Shown: positions 22,001-33,114 of the stretch, in pieces
Layout: each line of letters starts with the position of its first letter
How positions within the stretch are numbered: the first letter of the stretch is position 1
Assembly: GCA_963930775.1 (NCBI GenBank)
Contig: OZ005697.1
Location: 4,238,292 to 4,302,291 of the forward strand
Direction of reading: 5' to 3'
DNA length: 64,000 bases
From: Cliona cf. orientalis
Lineage: Eukaryota > Porifera > Demospongiae > Clionaida > Clionaidae
Notes under the pieces: model-generated
The model's database searches: none
Told to the model about the DNA's origin: nothing
What the model saw: the letters and a program-made list of their open reading frames with translations, nothing else
Made by a program: the position numbers and the translations under genes

Positions 22001-22969
22001 AGTATTGATTCAACATTTCTTTCGGCAGTTGTCATGAAGGGTTTTATGAAGACATTGGGGTGATCAATTTTGATAATTTGTACCTGTTGGAGAGGACTGC
22101 GGCTACATCACAAGAGCGAGCAAATTTAACACATAGAGGCCTTGATCTTTGTTCGGAGTATTTACCAATCCTAGAACAGTCACAGACAGCATAGTCATTC
22201 ATATCAGGACATATTATAGATTTGATAATCTTGCAAGCTAGATTGGTGTCGTGGGATATGCGTTCATGCCTGGGAGAGCCTTTAGGGCACTCACATGCAC
22301 CATACATGACAATATTGAACTTTTTTTCAACGGAGTTGTTACGTTTGAGACTAGCACTAGATTGAGCATGAGTGATACTGATTGGAGAATTGGCCGAGTT
22401 GCCAGCCGGTTTCAAGGTGGAAGCATACGTGGGACCATTGCTAACGCTGTTAACACTTTTATTTGTGTTACTGAGTGGTTGACTTACATGCAGTAGCTTC
22501 ACCGAGAGAAGCATGCAGTGATCAGCGTGGCCAGCTGTTCAGATAGCTTGGTAATTTCTCCCTCAGAGCCAGGTGGGCTACTTCACTTTGTAGTTGTTTC
22601 GTTATAGATAGTTGAGAGCGCTGGTAGCAAGCGTAGCACACGAACGGCTCGGGGCTGTTGGAAAGCTCTGCGAAGTAGGATGCAGAAACGCGGCCTGCAC
22701 AGTAGCGGTGGAACCACAGGTTACAGCCACCTTCACACTGTAGAGCTTCTTCAGTTGCCGCTTCCACAATACGCTTGCAACATAGATCGCAGTCGGTAGG
22801 CTTGGATTTCTTAGGCGGCATCTTCTAGCGTAAGAATTGGATCTCAATCATGATAATAATCATAAGACTGGAATAGTCCTGACAATGAAAAAGAAAGAAA
22901 GAAGAAAGAAGCGGCTACATCACAAGAGCGAGCAAATTTAACAGGCTAGCCGCGACCAACCTGATGTTC

Positions 22970-23070
22970 GGAAGCTGTGTGGCGCTGTCGAGTTCGTATT
23001 GAAAATTGTCTGTGTCGAGGTCGAGAGTCGGTCTTAGACTCCATCTCTGCGATTGAGGCGCCGGCATCGA
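22970..23070 (+). repeat. Right ~85-bp direct repeat beside the LINE
   Basis: This is the intact partner of 18692-18778. It reads through CTCTGCGATTGAGG and on to CGGCATCGATACG. The sequence 22911-22943 just before it is a filler copied from LINE ORF1 (see findings). After it, 23082-23200 begins with TAGTCTCGTGCCCAGCCCCC, resembling one end of the TAGTCTCG MITE family. Confidence 0.7.
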
Positions 23071-23489
23071 TACGTGTATTTAGTCTCGTGCCCAGCCCCC
23101 TTCATGTACACGCTACTAATTGGTGGGTGTGGTCATACATCCGGCATGAGCGGGGTGATCCCCCGGCTTGCAAACAAAACTTTGCGCATGCGCTCAGCCT
23201 TTAAACTAACTTCCCATGGCTATTTAAACACTTCAGTTCACGCTGAGACCACTGAAAGTTCACGCTAAGACCACCGGAAGTCTATACCGATCGATCTGAA
23301 CGTGTGTCAACTGAATGCATTATGATCTTGGTGAGTTTAATTTTCAATGGGACAGCTAATAAAAAAAAAAAACTCAATTGAGACAGCATAGATGCACACT
23401 GCATGAGCTTGTATGTCACTGTGCTATACTGTAAATGCATACTGAAAGTATATTATATTAAAACATATCAGTGATAATGTACATTATTA

Positions 23490-23764
23490 GGCCAGACCAA
23501 TTTAATTTGTTGTTGCTCGGATATTATGAGGTAAAAATTGTACCGAGTGATCGAAAAAAAAAGCAATCAATTGGGGTGTGGTTATAGACCACAATCTAAT
23601 TAAGACAGACTAATGTGACTATATCTAGGACCAGGGAATCAAGATAGAATACAAAAACCACTCTACTGTACATAAGCTCCACCCAACTTAATTAATTTTT
23701 TCTTCAGTTTGCCCAAAATTGGAGCGAGCAAATCCGTGCAACAACTTATTTAATTGGTCTGGCC
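23490..23764. mobile_element. PIF/Harbinger-type MITE upstream of the receptor gene
   Basis: The ends are GGCCAGACCAATTTAATTTG and the complement ending ATTTAATTGGTCTGGCC, with TTA duplication (23487-23489, 23765-23767). It ends only about 50 bp before the receptor gene's start codon, so it may lie in its promoter or 5' leader. Confidence 0.8.
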
Positions 23765-23813
23765 TTATCATAATTATTATCGGTGAGCAATTAACATTAA
23801 ATAATTATTTTAT

Positions 23814-26800
23814 ATGCACTCCTCCTTATCATCCATTGTTCCAAAATCGAAGAAATCCAGCAACGGGAACACAGCAAGCACTGTGATAATTTTTCTGGTG
23901 TTTCTATTGTTAAGGATTAATAGCTCTTATGGTTCGGTGATCCATGTGTGTTCGTCAAATTCCGATAATTTTGAAAGTTATTGCTCGCTAGAATACTATG
24001 CTAACCACATTCCCCAAGCAAACAACACTCTTTTAATTTTGGATGAAGGAACTCACATATTACATCTCAATGAAAGTATACGCTTTGATAACCTCAAAAA
24101 TTTCACGATTGTTGGAAGTGGAATATCTACTATCACGATCAGAAAGGGCTTGAATGATTCCTCTAGGCATAGGACAACGATTCAATGTATAGGAACATCA
24201 GGGCTGTTTTTCTCTAACATTCAAGGTCTCCATATTTCTGGATTCTCAATTATTAACTGTGAAGGAACATTTATGAATGATTTCAACACCAGTGCAGCGC
24301 TAATAGTCAGAGATACATTTAATGCATCCATAGAAAATATGATTGTGAAAAATTATCCCCATTATGGGATGTTGGGCTTCAATATCTTTGGATTTTCCAG
24401 TATTCACAATAGTATGTTCATTTCAAATGTGGCCTCATATTATACAAGTGTACCTGCAGCTGGAAGCAATATGCTATTATCATGGTTCCAGTATGCTGGC
24501 CTTAGCGTAGATAACAGTCATAATCATCACTGCAAGGAAATTCATCTACTAATTGATAGTTGTCGATTTATCAATGGATATGGGGGTCAGAATAGAGCAG
24601 GAGGCCTGCACGTTGACTACCATAATTCCTGCAGTGCATCTCAAACTGTCTCTGTTATTGATAGCATATTCCATGGCAACAGTGGTGGAAGTTTGGCTGT
24701 TGTAGTTCATCAAGTGAACCATAGCAATTTCAGCTCCTTTGAGCTGCATTTGATAAGATCATATATAATGGGTGGTATGAGGAACAATACTCTGGGCTCT
24801 GGTGGATTGTCTTTCATGTTTGAATTAAACACAAAATTAAATGCTGTCAATGTCACATACCTGTCCCAATACACTTTAATTGTTAATGATTCAGTTTTCA
24901 CTGGAAACAGAAATAACTATTCCAGTGGTGCTATACATCTCAACTCAAGCCTAATGAGCTGGGGCAAGCTTCTAGCAGTATTTCATAATTGCAGCTTTCA
25001 CAATAATTCTGGGTATGTCGGTGGAGCACTTGGCCTACACCTCAAACGTGGATTCACAAATCTTTCCTTGTCCTTGTGTACATTTGACAGAAATTTAGCT
25101 TTATGGGGTGGTGCTATTCTCATACAAACTGAAGACAATCCACTACACAAATTTAATGCTACGTCATTTCAAAGTGCAGGAATTACTATGATTGAACTAA
25201 AGGACTGTGTGCTTCAACATAATATTGCATACGAAAATGGATCTGTATTGGTTATTGACAATTCCTCTTTAGATGGCGGTTCAGCAAGTCTTTTCATAAA
25301 CAACACAGTGATTCAACAAAATAAGGTGTATGATTTGAGTAATAGTAGCCAGCAGCAAGCAAACACTGATGCCACTGTCATCCTCAAAAACACTAATACA
25401 GTGGTAAATAACAGCAGCTTCTTGAAAAATATTGGGAGTGCAATTTATGCCAACAAATTAGAATTGCACTTCGCAAACTTTACTGTTTTCGCTGGTAATA
25501 GTGCCACAATAGGGGGTGGAATTCAACTGTCAAAAGCAAAACTTCATTTATCAATAGATACACAGGTTCTGTTTAAAAACAATCACGCAGGTTATGGTGG
25601 TGCTATATATGCACTTGTTGATGAGATCACAGATGAAGATTGCTTTATAATATCTAATTCAGAATCAGGTCCGCTCCCTGGTGAAGTACCGCAACTGTTT
25701 TTTGTAAACAATAGTGCAGAATATAGTGGAAATATCATGTATGGACCACAAACTAATTCTTGTTTGACAAGCAAAAATATATCCTATTTGTTTAGCTTTC
25801 AGGATCCTAATGAATTGTCAACTACTGAAACACTACCAGTAACTGTTGAGCATAACTCAGCTACACAAATCTGCATGTGTAGCCTTGATAACACATCACA
25901 TTATTATTGTGACATCCTCAATGTATCGAAGGACGTGTTTCCAGGTGCTACATTATCGTTTGCCGTGGCTACATTATATAACGGGGAATTAGTTCCAAGA
26001 GCAATTACTGCCAACTTACGAAATGACCCTTTATTGGACAACGTTAGTAGCAGTGTCCTTATTGGAGATCTCCAGATGACACAGAGATCATGTACGCAGT
26101 TGAATTATACACTTTTATCCTATAGAAGCACTGAGATTATCACAGTAACCTTGGTTGACAATACTGTGTTACACCCACTCAATGTCCTTGCTCACATTTT
26201 ATCATGCCCATTAGGGTTCTCTATTCAAAGTACTTCTCCAGCATGTGACTGTATACCACAGCTAGCTCAGCTAGGAGTCACTTGCAACATTCAGGATCAA
26301 ACCTTTGGGCATACTGGAAATGTTTGGATTGGTGTGTATAATGATTCAAGCAGCAATAACTTTGATGCATTTTACACATTGATCTATAGCTCTTCTTGTC
26401 CCTTTGACTACTGTAATTTAGGGTATAATGTTAGAATGGTAATAGAAGACGCAGATAAACAATGTAGCTCTAATCGTTCAGGTATTCTTTGTGGGGGATG
26501 CTTACCTGGACTCAGTGCTTCTCTTGGGCCAACACATTGCATAGAGTGTGAAAGCAAGACTGGTCTACACACTGTACTCTTTGTATTCTTATTTAGCACA
26601 GCAGGAATCGTCTTGATCGCATTCTTGAGACTGTGCAATTTGACGATATCTCAAGGATCTGCAAATCCAGTTATGTTTTATGCCAACGTTATACATGTCA
26701 ATGGTACATTCTTCTTTGAGCAGAGAAATCCCCTCACCGTGTTTATATCTTGGTTCAATCTTGACTTTGGTTTTGAAACATGCTTCTACAATGGTATGGA

Positions 26801-29800
26801 TGCTAGTGCCAAGGCATGGCTGCAATTTTTGTTTCCTTTCTATCTTTGGGTGATGATTGCTATCATATACTTTGCAAGCAAACAATCATCGAAGTTTGTG
26901 AGACTAATGGGAAGAAACAATCACTCTATAATACTAACTCTGCTACATCTTTCCTTTTTCAAACTCTATCGAGCAACTATTGCAGTTTTACTATACACTG
27001 ACCTTTACCATGGCAATGATGAATACTTGCGAGTGTGGCGTTATAATGGAAATGTGAACTACTACAGTAGAAAGCATACACCTCTTCTGGCATTTGCTAT
27101 AATCGTCTTAATTTTATTCATCATTCCTTATGCTCTCTTCATGATTTGTGCCCCTCTAATTATCCGTAAGGGCTATAAAGTTCAATGCGTCAATTTCTGG
27201 AGACTGAAGCCATTCTTTGATGCATACACTGGATTGTATAAGGACAAAGCTATGTTTTGGAATGGACTGACAACTGTAATCTACACAATCCTCCTGATAA
27301 CAAGTACAGAAGTTGATACCATCCTCAACCTTGTGATTGTGGCACTCAGTGGCGTGACACTTGTATTCTTAAACTTTGCCTTTGGTGGAGTGTACAGGAA
27401 GTGGACTCTTAGTGTAATGGAAGCTATCATTCACACAAACATAATTTTCTTATCAATTCTTTCAGTGCTATCACTTACTAAGGGACACTCTGTTACTGCA
27501 GTTGTGTACACTTCAACCGCAGTATCATTCACTCTCTTCATAGGAGTAGCAACTATCAATGGTATAAAAGAACTAAGCAAGGAATCAAAAACTATCAAAG
27601 TGAAGATAACATCCCTAACTAGATGGTATGATCATATGCTTGGCAGGGATAAAGGTTATAGGTACAACTGTAGCAGAAATGATGATGAAAGTAACAAAGC
27701 AGATCTACCCAGATTGAGTGACTATTTGTTAATAGAAGAATCCATGATGGATAATTACTATGCTACTATTCATCGTGATGAAATTCTCACAACTATACAA
27801 GATGAACAGGGCACCAATGAAGCAATACAGCCACTTCCATTGGCAGCTTCTAGTGCAGCACACCAGGAAAGCAATCAAGGACAAAATCTTCAAAAGGTTT
27901 GTCATAAAGCAGTAACATTTTCTGTTGTAGCCCTTGAAGATTATGAGGAGAGTGAAGACAATAGTAGTAGTGGCACTGATAACCACGAAAAGATTTATGC
28001 AGACTCAGTAACTGAAATTTCAGAGATGTGTATTGATATTGATGAGAATCTACCTTTGTTGTCACCAAGCACTGAATCACCATTGAATGTACCAAATTAC
28101 TCTGCATTGGACATACAAGAATCGACATCGCCAGTTGGGAAGGCCTGTGATTCAGAGGTGCCTCAAAATCATGAATCTTTCTCTTTATACAAGTCTCAAA
28201 ATTTAATGGTATCAACAAAGTTTAATCATCCATTAGATAGTGATATTGATGCAACTGGACAGAGGCCATCCTTAGTCAATTTGTCTACCCATAAACATAC
28301 AGATTATCTACAGCGCCTCACAGATCCAATTGCACTAGCTATTTTTGATGAGGGTGAAAGTGATGAGGATGAAACTGTGGAACCCAAAATTTACCACCTT
28401 AATCCACAATCTAAGAAGATTTGGGCGTCAAAAAAGGTAGTGGCAAACCATAAGAGGTCCAAAAAGATTCTGAAAACACGATTTGGCCGATTTCAGTCAC
28501 AAACAAATGAGACTATTCCACTCCTTCCTCTGGAGAAGGAAAGAGGGAATCTAATGTACTTGAATGGCACTAACACTGTGGCAGAAACATGCACTTCTGA
28601 ATCAGTAAACTTCTTCCAGGATAAAGAAAGTGACAACCCTTGCCATTCATCTATCATCCATTATCCTAAAGAATGGCAATCTACGCCAATCCCTCATTGT
28701 ATGGCACAATCAATTGGATCACAATTTGCAGCATCCGTTCCTTTTCTCAAACCAATTGAAGTAATTCCAGTAACCAGCAATGGAGCTGAGTACTTGTGTG
28801 AAGAATATGGTGTCAGAGTGAAGGTGCCTGAAGGAGCTTTTCCTCCGTTGATGCACTCAACTTTGGAGGTAGGCATCACTTCACGTGGCCCATTTGAATT
28901 TCCGATTGGAATGATACCTATTTCACCTATTCTTTGGATCTGTATGCCACACGAGTCACTACTACTAAAGCCTGTGGAAATCACATTACCACATTGTCTC
29001 ACAGATCTCACTGAAAACGATCCTGTTAAAGATGATATTGGGTTTCTTAAGGCCAACCATCACAATGATTACATCACAACTTCTAGTGGAAAAAGAGTGT
29101 ACCAATTCAGGGAAGCAGAGGGAGATGTGAGGTTTCCAGATCCATCTAATAATTGTGTGGTGCTATACACAAAGCACTTCTGTTTTGAGTGTTTAAAGGT
29201 CAATGTGACCCCAGAATCCACAAGAAAAAGAGGATACTGCCTCATCTATGGAATACCTAGGCCTTGGCCAAACATGTCAACTGATATCAACATTGGCATA
29301 ACCCACTACCTACAAACATGTATTGAGGTAAAATTAATATTAATTGATGTATAATTATGGACTATCATCTTAATATTATTATTGATTTTCACACAACAGA
29401 CATTTAAGAAACAGATCAAAAACTCAGATATGGAATTCAACTTTTACTGCAGCAAGCCGTTTCATTTTAAAGATGAAATCCAACCAGTGAGAGTTGTCGT
29501 AAAGTATGATCTCTCAAAGCAGTGGATTGTGATTGTTCAGAGTGGAGAAGAAGGAGTAAGTTAACGGCTTTGTCCGTGCAGTTGTAGGTTGTTGATTTAA
29601 GATTGTTAATCATCTATAGATTACAGCTGATGAGGTGGACTTTTGGAATAAAGATGAATCCTTACTTGAAATCATGGAGAAAAACAATGTATACCCACCA
29701 CGATTTGTGCTGTCTGTGGACAAAAATGGAGCTAGATCATCATCCGTAGTTAACCTTCACTTTGAAGGGACACGAGAGTCTGTAAAGATCAACATAATTC

Positions 29801-30882
29801 TTCAGCATAACAAAAGTATGTACAGTATGTATAACTTATCCAGCTGACACAATATTATAGCTAGCTAGCATACTGAGTGTTTCCAGCCTACAATGGCTAA
29901 TATAGCTACAATTAAGGGGGCGGTTACTAGCCGGGAAAACCAAGGTGATGGATTCCTACGTATACCCTAGTCGTTTAAAGAAAGGTAGCTAGACAATGAT
30001 AATGAATTATAATAATTAGCTTGCAGTTAATTATTATAATTAGCTAAATGACAATGTGTTCGCTTGAGGCTAGATATGTGGGATTAGCCCACAAATGTAC
30101 ACACACTGTAGCACTCGATAACCCTACCTTTAACTCAGGGGATATAGGTTTGTCTGAGCAGGCAATAAGATGGTTACCCTGGGCCCTTAGATTTAATAGG
30201 TTTAGGATAACTGGTACCAGAAGAATGTTATACTTAAACGAACTAAATTTTCATGTGATAGCAGATATTATTAATGTTACTAGGATGAAATGTAATTTGC
30301 ATCTACTAGGTGCTGCAATGCAAAGAAAGCAGAATTCGGATGGTGGTTCTACATGTACAGCTAGCTCTGCATCATCATTCCCACAGGTGGATGTCATTGG
30401 ATCTGACTTTGAAGGTAATCCTTCTAGAAGTATGAATAATAAGCCCAGAGGCATCATATCCACAATTATTATCGTAAATTGTAGTTATCAGATTTTAAAA
30501 AGCTACCAACTACCAACTATTAATCTATTATTATTCTCTAGGTGAAGACGATAATGTACTGTGGAAAGAACCTGAACTTGCAGTATTTTTGAATGAAGTA
30601 GCAACAAAAATTCCGGCTACAAAATGGGAGATGCTTGGAGTTCAGCTGAGGCTTGACATGAGTGTCATTGGGGATATTAAGGCACAGCTGGCATATGAAC
30701 CAACTGACAGTCGAAATGATGCTGCCTTTATAGCAATTTTTACAAATTGGAAGAAGAGCCGCCCCTCAGCCTTTGCTTGGGGAACCCTTATTTCTGTACT
30801 TCAAACACGTTCACTTGGTGAACAAACTCTGGCTCAAGAACTTCATGAGAAATTGGTTAATGGAGAGATTCAACTCCAATGA
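23814..30882 (+). CDS. Giant receptor: beta-helix, multi-pass membrane, ZU5, death domain
   Basis: Five exons: 23814-29327, 29400-29555, 29620-29815, 30310-30414, 30542-30882. All have GT-AG sites and matching phases, giving about 2103 residues. Residues about 22-40 form a signal or anchor (VIIFLVFLLLRI). Residues about 60-790 are a right-handed beta-helix-like ectodomain rich in Asn-glycosylation sites and GGA turns. A Cys cluster (GILCGGCLPG) is at about 885-915. Several membrane spans occupy about 920-1255. A long acidic cytosolic tail follows, then a ZU5 domain (about 1655-1735; YGVRVKVPEGAFPP, KPVEITLPHC). The last exon is a death domain (ATKWEMLGVQLRLDMSVIGDI, WKKSRPSAFAWGTLISVL). ZU5-plus-death proteins relay receptor signals to apoptotic or immune adaptors. 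Ligand and pathway are unknown. The 105-nt exon 4 is symmetric and could be skipped. Confidence 0.88.
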
Positions 30883-31021
30883 TAATATTAGATCATGGTA
30901 GCTATTGCCTCTTACTATAATAGTATGACATATTATGTGCCATGTTTGAGATACATAATATAGTTTGCAATTTTGTGCTGAGTACAAATTTGTATGCATG
31001 CAGGCATGCGATTGGTAATGT

Positions 31022-31305
31022 ACCTATCAATGTAATGCCCCACTACCCCCCTCCTGGGCACCATAGGGGCAAGGTGGGGATTTGACTAATGAACTCGTCA
31101 ACTTCCTGTAAGGTGGGGCCAGCCTCGTCTGTCAAATCCCCGCTCTATCCCCCTTCCAGGGTGGGGAAATGATAGGGGATTTGACAAATACCGAATACAT
31201 GCAAGTCAAATGCCCCTGTCTGGGGCTTGGTATTCTATGTCAATCCCCCTGTGTTGTCCTCACTACCCCCCGGGAGGGGGGTAGTGGGGCATTATATTGA
31301 TAGGT
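31022..31305. mobile_element. TIR element with C-rich ends
   Basis: ACCTATCAATGTAATGCCCC at the left and its near-complement at 31286-31305 (GGGGCATTATATTGATAGGT) form long inverted repeats continuing through ACTACCCCCC. Internal GTCAAATCCCC strings occur in both directions. The target duplication is unclear. No coding sequence. Confidence 0.65.
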
Positions 31306-31498
31306 GCATAAGGAAGTTGTCAGAACTGTATAAATAATGCTCATGTACTCATGAGGGTTCATGTAAAGAACAAAACTTGACTTCTATGATTGTACACAAT
31401 TCAACCCAGGCTCCTAGTAAGGCAGGTGTTGAAACAGGTGATTGAGAAGTGAAGGGAAGAGAAAAAAGTCAAGCTTATGGTAATTAGCCTATATAATA

Positions 31499-31643
31499 GT
31501 TAGAGACTGAGTCCAAGGTCTCTACGCATTTTAAGAGATCCAAAGGCCCGAGGCTGTAGCTAGCATCCCGAGCAAAGCGAGGGTGCTACTTAGGGCCTGA
31601 GGGTCTCTTAAAAGCGTAGAGACCATTGGACGAGGTCTCTAAC
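31499..31643. repeat. Fold-back repeat
   Basis: GTTAGAGACTGAGTCCAAGG and GGTCTCTACGC at the left are answered by complements at 31613-31640, around a GC-rich centre containing CCCGAG and CGAGGG. It is a small hairpin element of unknown family. Confidence 0.65.
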
Positions 31644-32679
31644 TGATTTAGAATGTAGCAACTATAACCATGACATTTAGCCTAGGGACTAGCCTAGGCT
31701 ACTGTTGCACTGTGCATCTTTTTTTTTGCCCTTGGCAGCTCAATAATAGACCTACCTCTCCAAGAGGTCTATAAGTGAACTGAGAGGTCTCTAAGTGAAA
31801 TAATGGACCTCCAATTGACCAATCAGATTGCTGTATATGTTACAACTAGCTAAATAATATTATATTCTAAGTAATAGTTATTGACCGACTCCCGAGGTAT
31901 ATTATATGCTGTATAGAAGCATAAATCCCAAAGCCAAAGCCTGAAGCATGAGCACTTCGATCTATACTGCATACGAAGTGAGGGATTGGTGAATAATTAT
32001 TTTCTAGCGCATTGTTTCCATGGATTAGGCCTGGGCCAAATATTCCTTTAAATTTGCCCATTATTCATTATTCTTCACTTATCTACTTCATATATTCAAG
32101 AGAAAGTTGCCTAAGTATTATTCTTAAAAAATGAAAGCTGACAAAATGCAAATGAATATGAGAATGTACATGTACATTTTGGCCAACAAGTGCTGAATTG
32201 CATAATATTGTATTAAGTTCTGAGGTTTTTGCACTCCCAAAAATGATTGACGACTAGTTGTTTGAGCCGTTTGCTCAAGTGCTACAATAAACATGTTTTA
32301 ATTAGCCCTCAAGAGCTGTATGAATGTTTGCCCTGGCCCCTATAGGAACTGTAGAAATATAATTATGGATATGAACCCTACAAGGCCTAGAATGGACTGT
32401 ATCACATATTATGACATTGTAGTACCCTGTATGCCTAAGCAACCACATAGCAACAGGCTAGAAAATTACATATCAACCCTGCCATGACTGGAAACGATTC
32501 CTTGGAGGACCTCGGCCATAGCTGTGAACTCAAGCTGCTTGCAGCTCGAGTCATACCATCACTGAGGTTGAGAAATGAAATGGCCAGGTTTAAACTAGTT
32601 CCTAGGATGTATTATACCACCAGGAGTAGATTACTACTCCTGATACCACCTATATCCAACACTCCCCTGCCATCAGGGC

Positions 32680-32790
32680 TCAGTATGTAGTAGCTCAGTT
32701 AGTAAGAGTGTCTGACTAGAATTCAGAAGGACCTGGGTTCAAATATCTCCCAGCTTGGTCCTGAGATTTTTCTCTTCCCTTCATTTCTCC
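32680..32790 (+). repeat. tRNA-derived SINE fragment
   Basis: An A-box-like string TAGCTCAGTTAGTAAGAG is followed, at about the right distance, by a B-box-like string GGTTCAAATATC, then unrelated sequence ending TTTTTCTCTTCCCTTCA. A complement-like string (GAAGGGAAGAGAAAAAAG) sits at about 31450. The tRNA folding is imperfect, so a working tRNA is unlikely. Confidence 0.5.
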
Positions 32791-33114
32791 GTTACTTGTT
32801 ACTTTAGACCATGTTCATGTTGATATTTTATGCAGTACAGTTAATAAGTGCTGCAACTGTCAGTTAATATGTATTATGTCGGTTAATTTACTTCATGTTT
32901 ATGTGGCTGCTAATGAAAGTTTTATTGTAGATCGACTGATAATAATTGTTATTACCAGACCTGGCCAAGGCCTGAAGGCCATGCAACACTCACTAGCTAC
33001 ATGACATGTCACAAAGAATAATAATTATTAATAAAGTATAACTGCTCAATAATAATTAGCTATTAGTCACAGTCGTTATCACTGTCTAGGAACACTCATT
33101 CTTTAATAGAGCTA

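Larger units (their letters stand above)
18779..22910 (-). mobile_element. CR1/L2-like LINE with internal RT deletion
   Basis: ORF1 starts at 22821 with a PHD-type finger (CDLCCKRIV, CEGGCNLWFHRYC, CYACYQ) and continues in pieces at 22514-22044 and 22035-21652 (polar, Ser/Thr-rich). ORF1 PHD fingers are known in CR1/Jockey-group LINEs. ORF2 begins near 21510 and runs to 19719. It has an APE endonuclease (IFVGDFNLPDVQWD, GNILDLVLP), but the usual SDH motif reads TDY. It then has the start of the RT (SSGCDGIGSKLL, ITPIFKSGDKSDHND) joined straight to the RT thumb side (KDLGILISSDLSWSHHI). The palm with its FADD box is missing, so the element is dead. The C-terminal part is in another frame (19687-19280; RLPRLWNSLPP). 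The tail is (AAT)n. Confidence 0.9.
30890..33110. other. Intergenic, repeat-bearing
   Basis: No gene was found. It contains a TIR element (31022-31305), a fold-back repeat (31499-31643) and a tRNA-like SINE piece (about 32680-32790). The remainder is AT-rich with no coding signal. The small frame at 32484-32690 overlaps the SINE and looks accidental. Confidence 0.6.

Noticed and set aside
26589-28218. Minus-strand frames of 76-122 codons inside the receptor gene
   Set aside because: Shadows of the long plus-strand coding exon.
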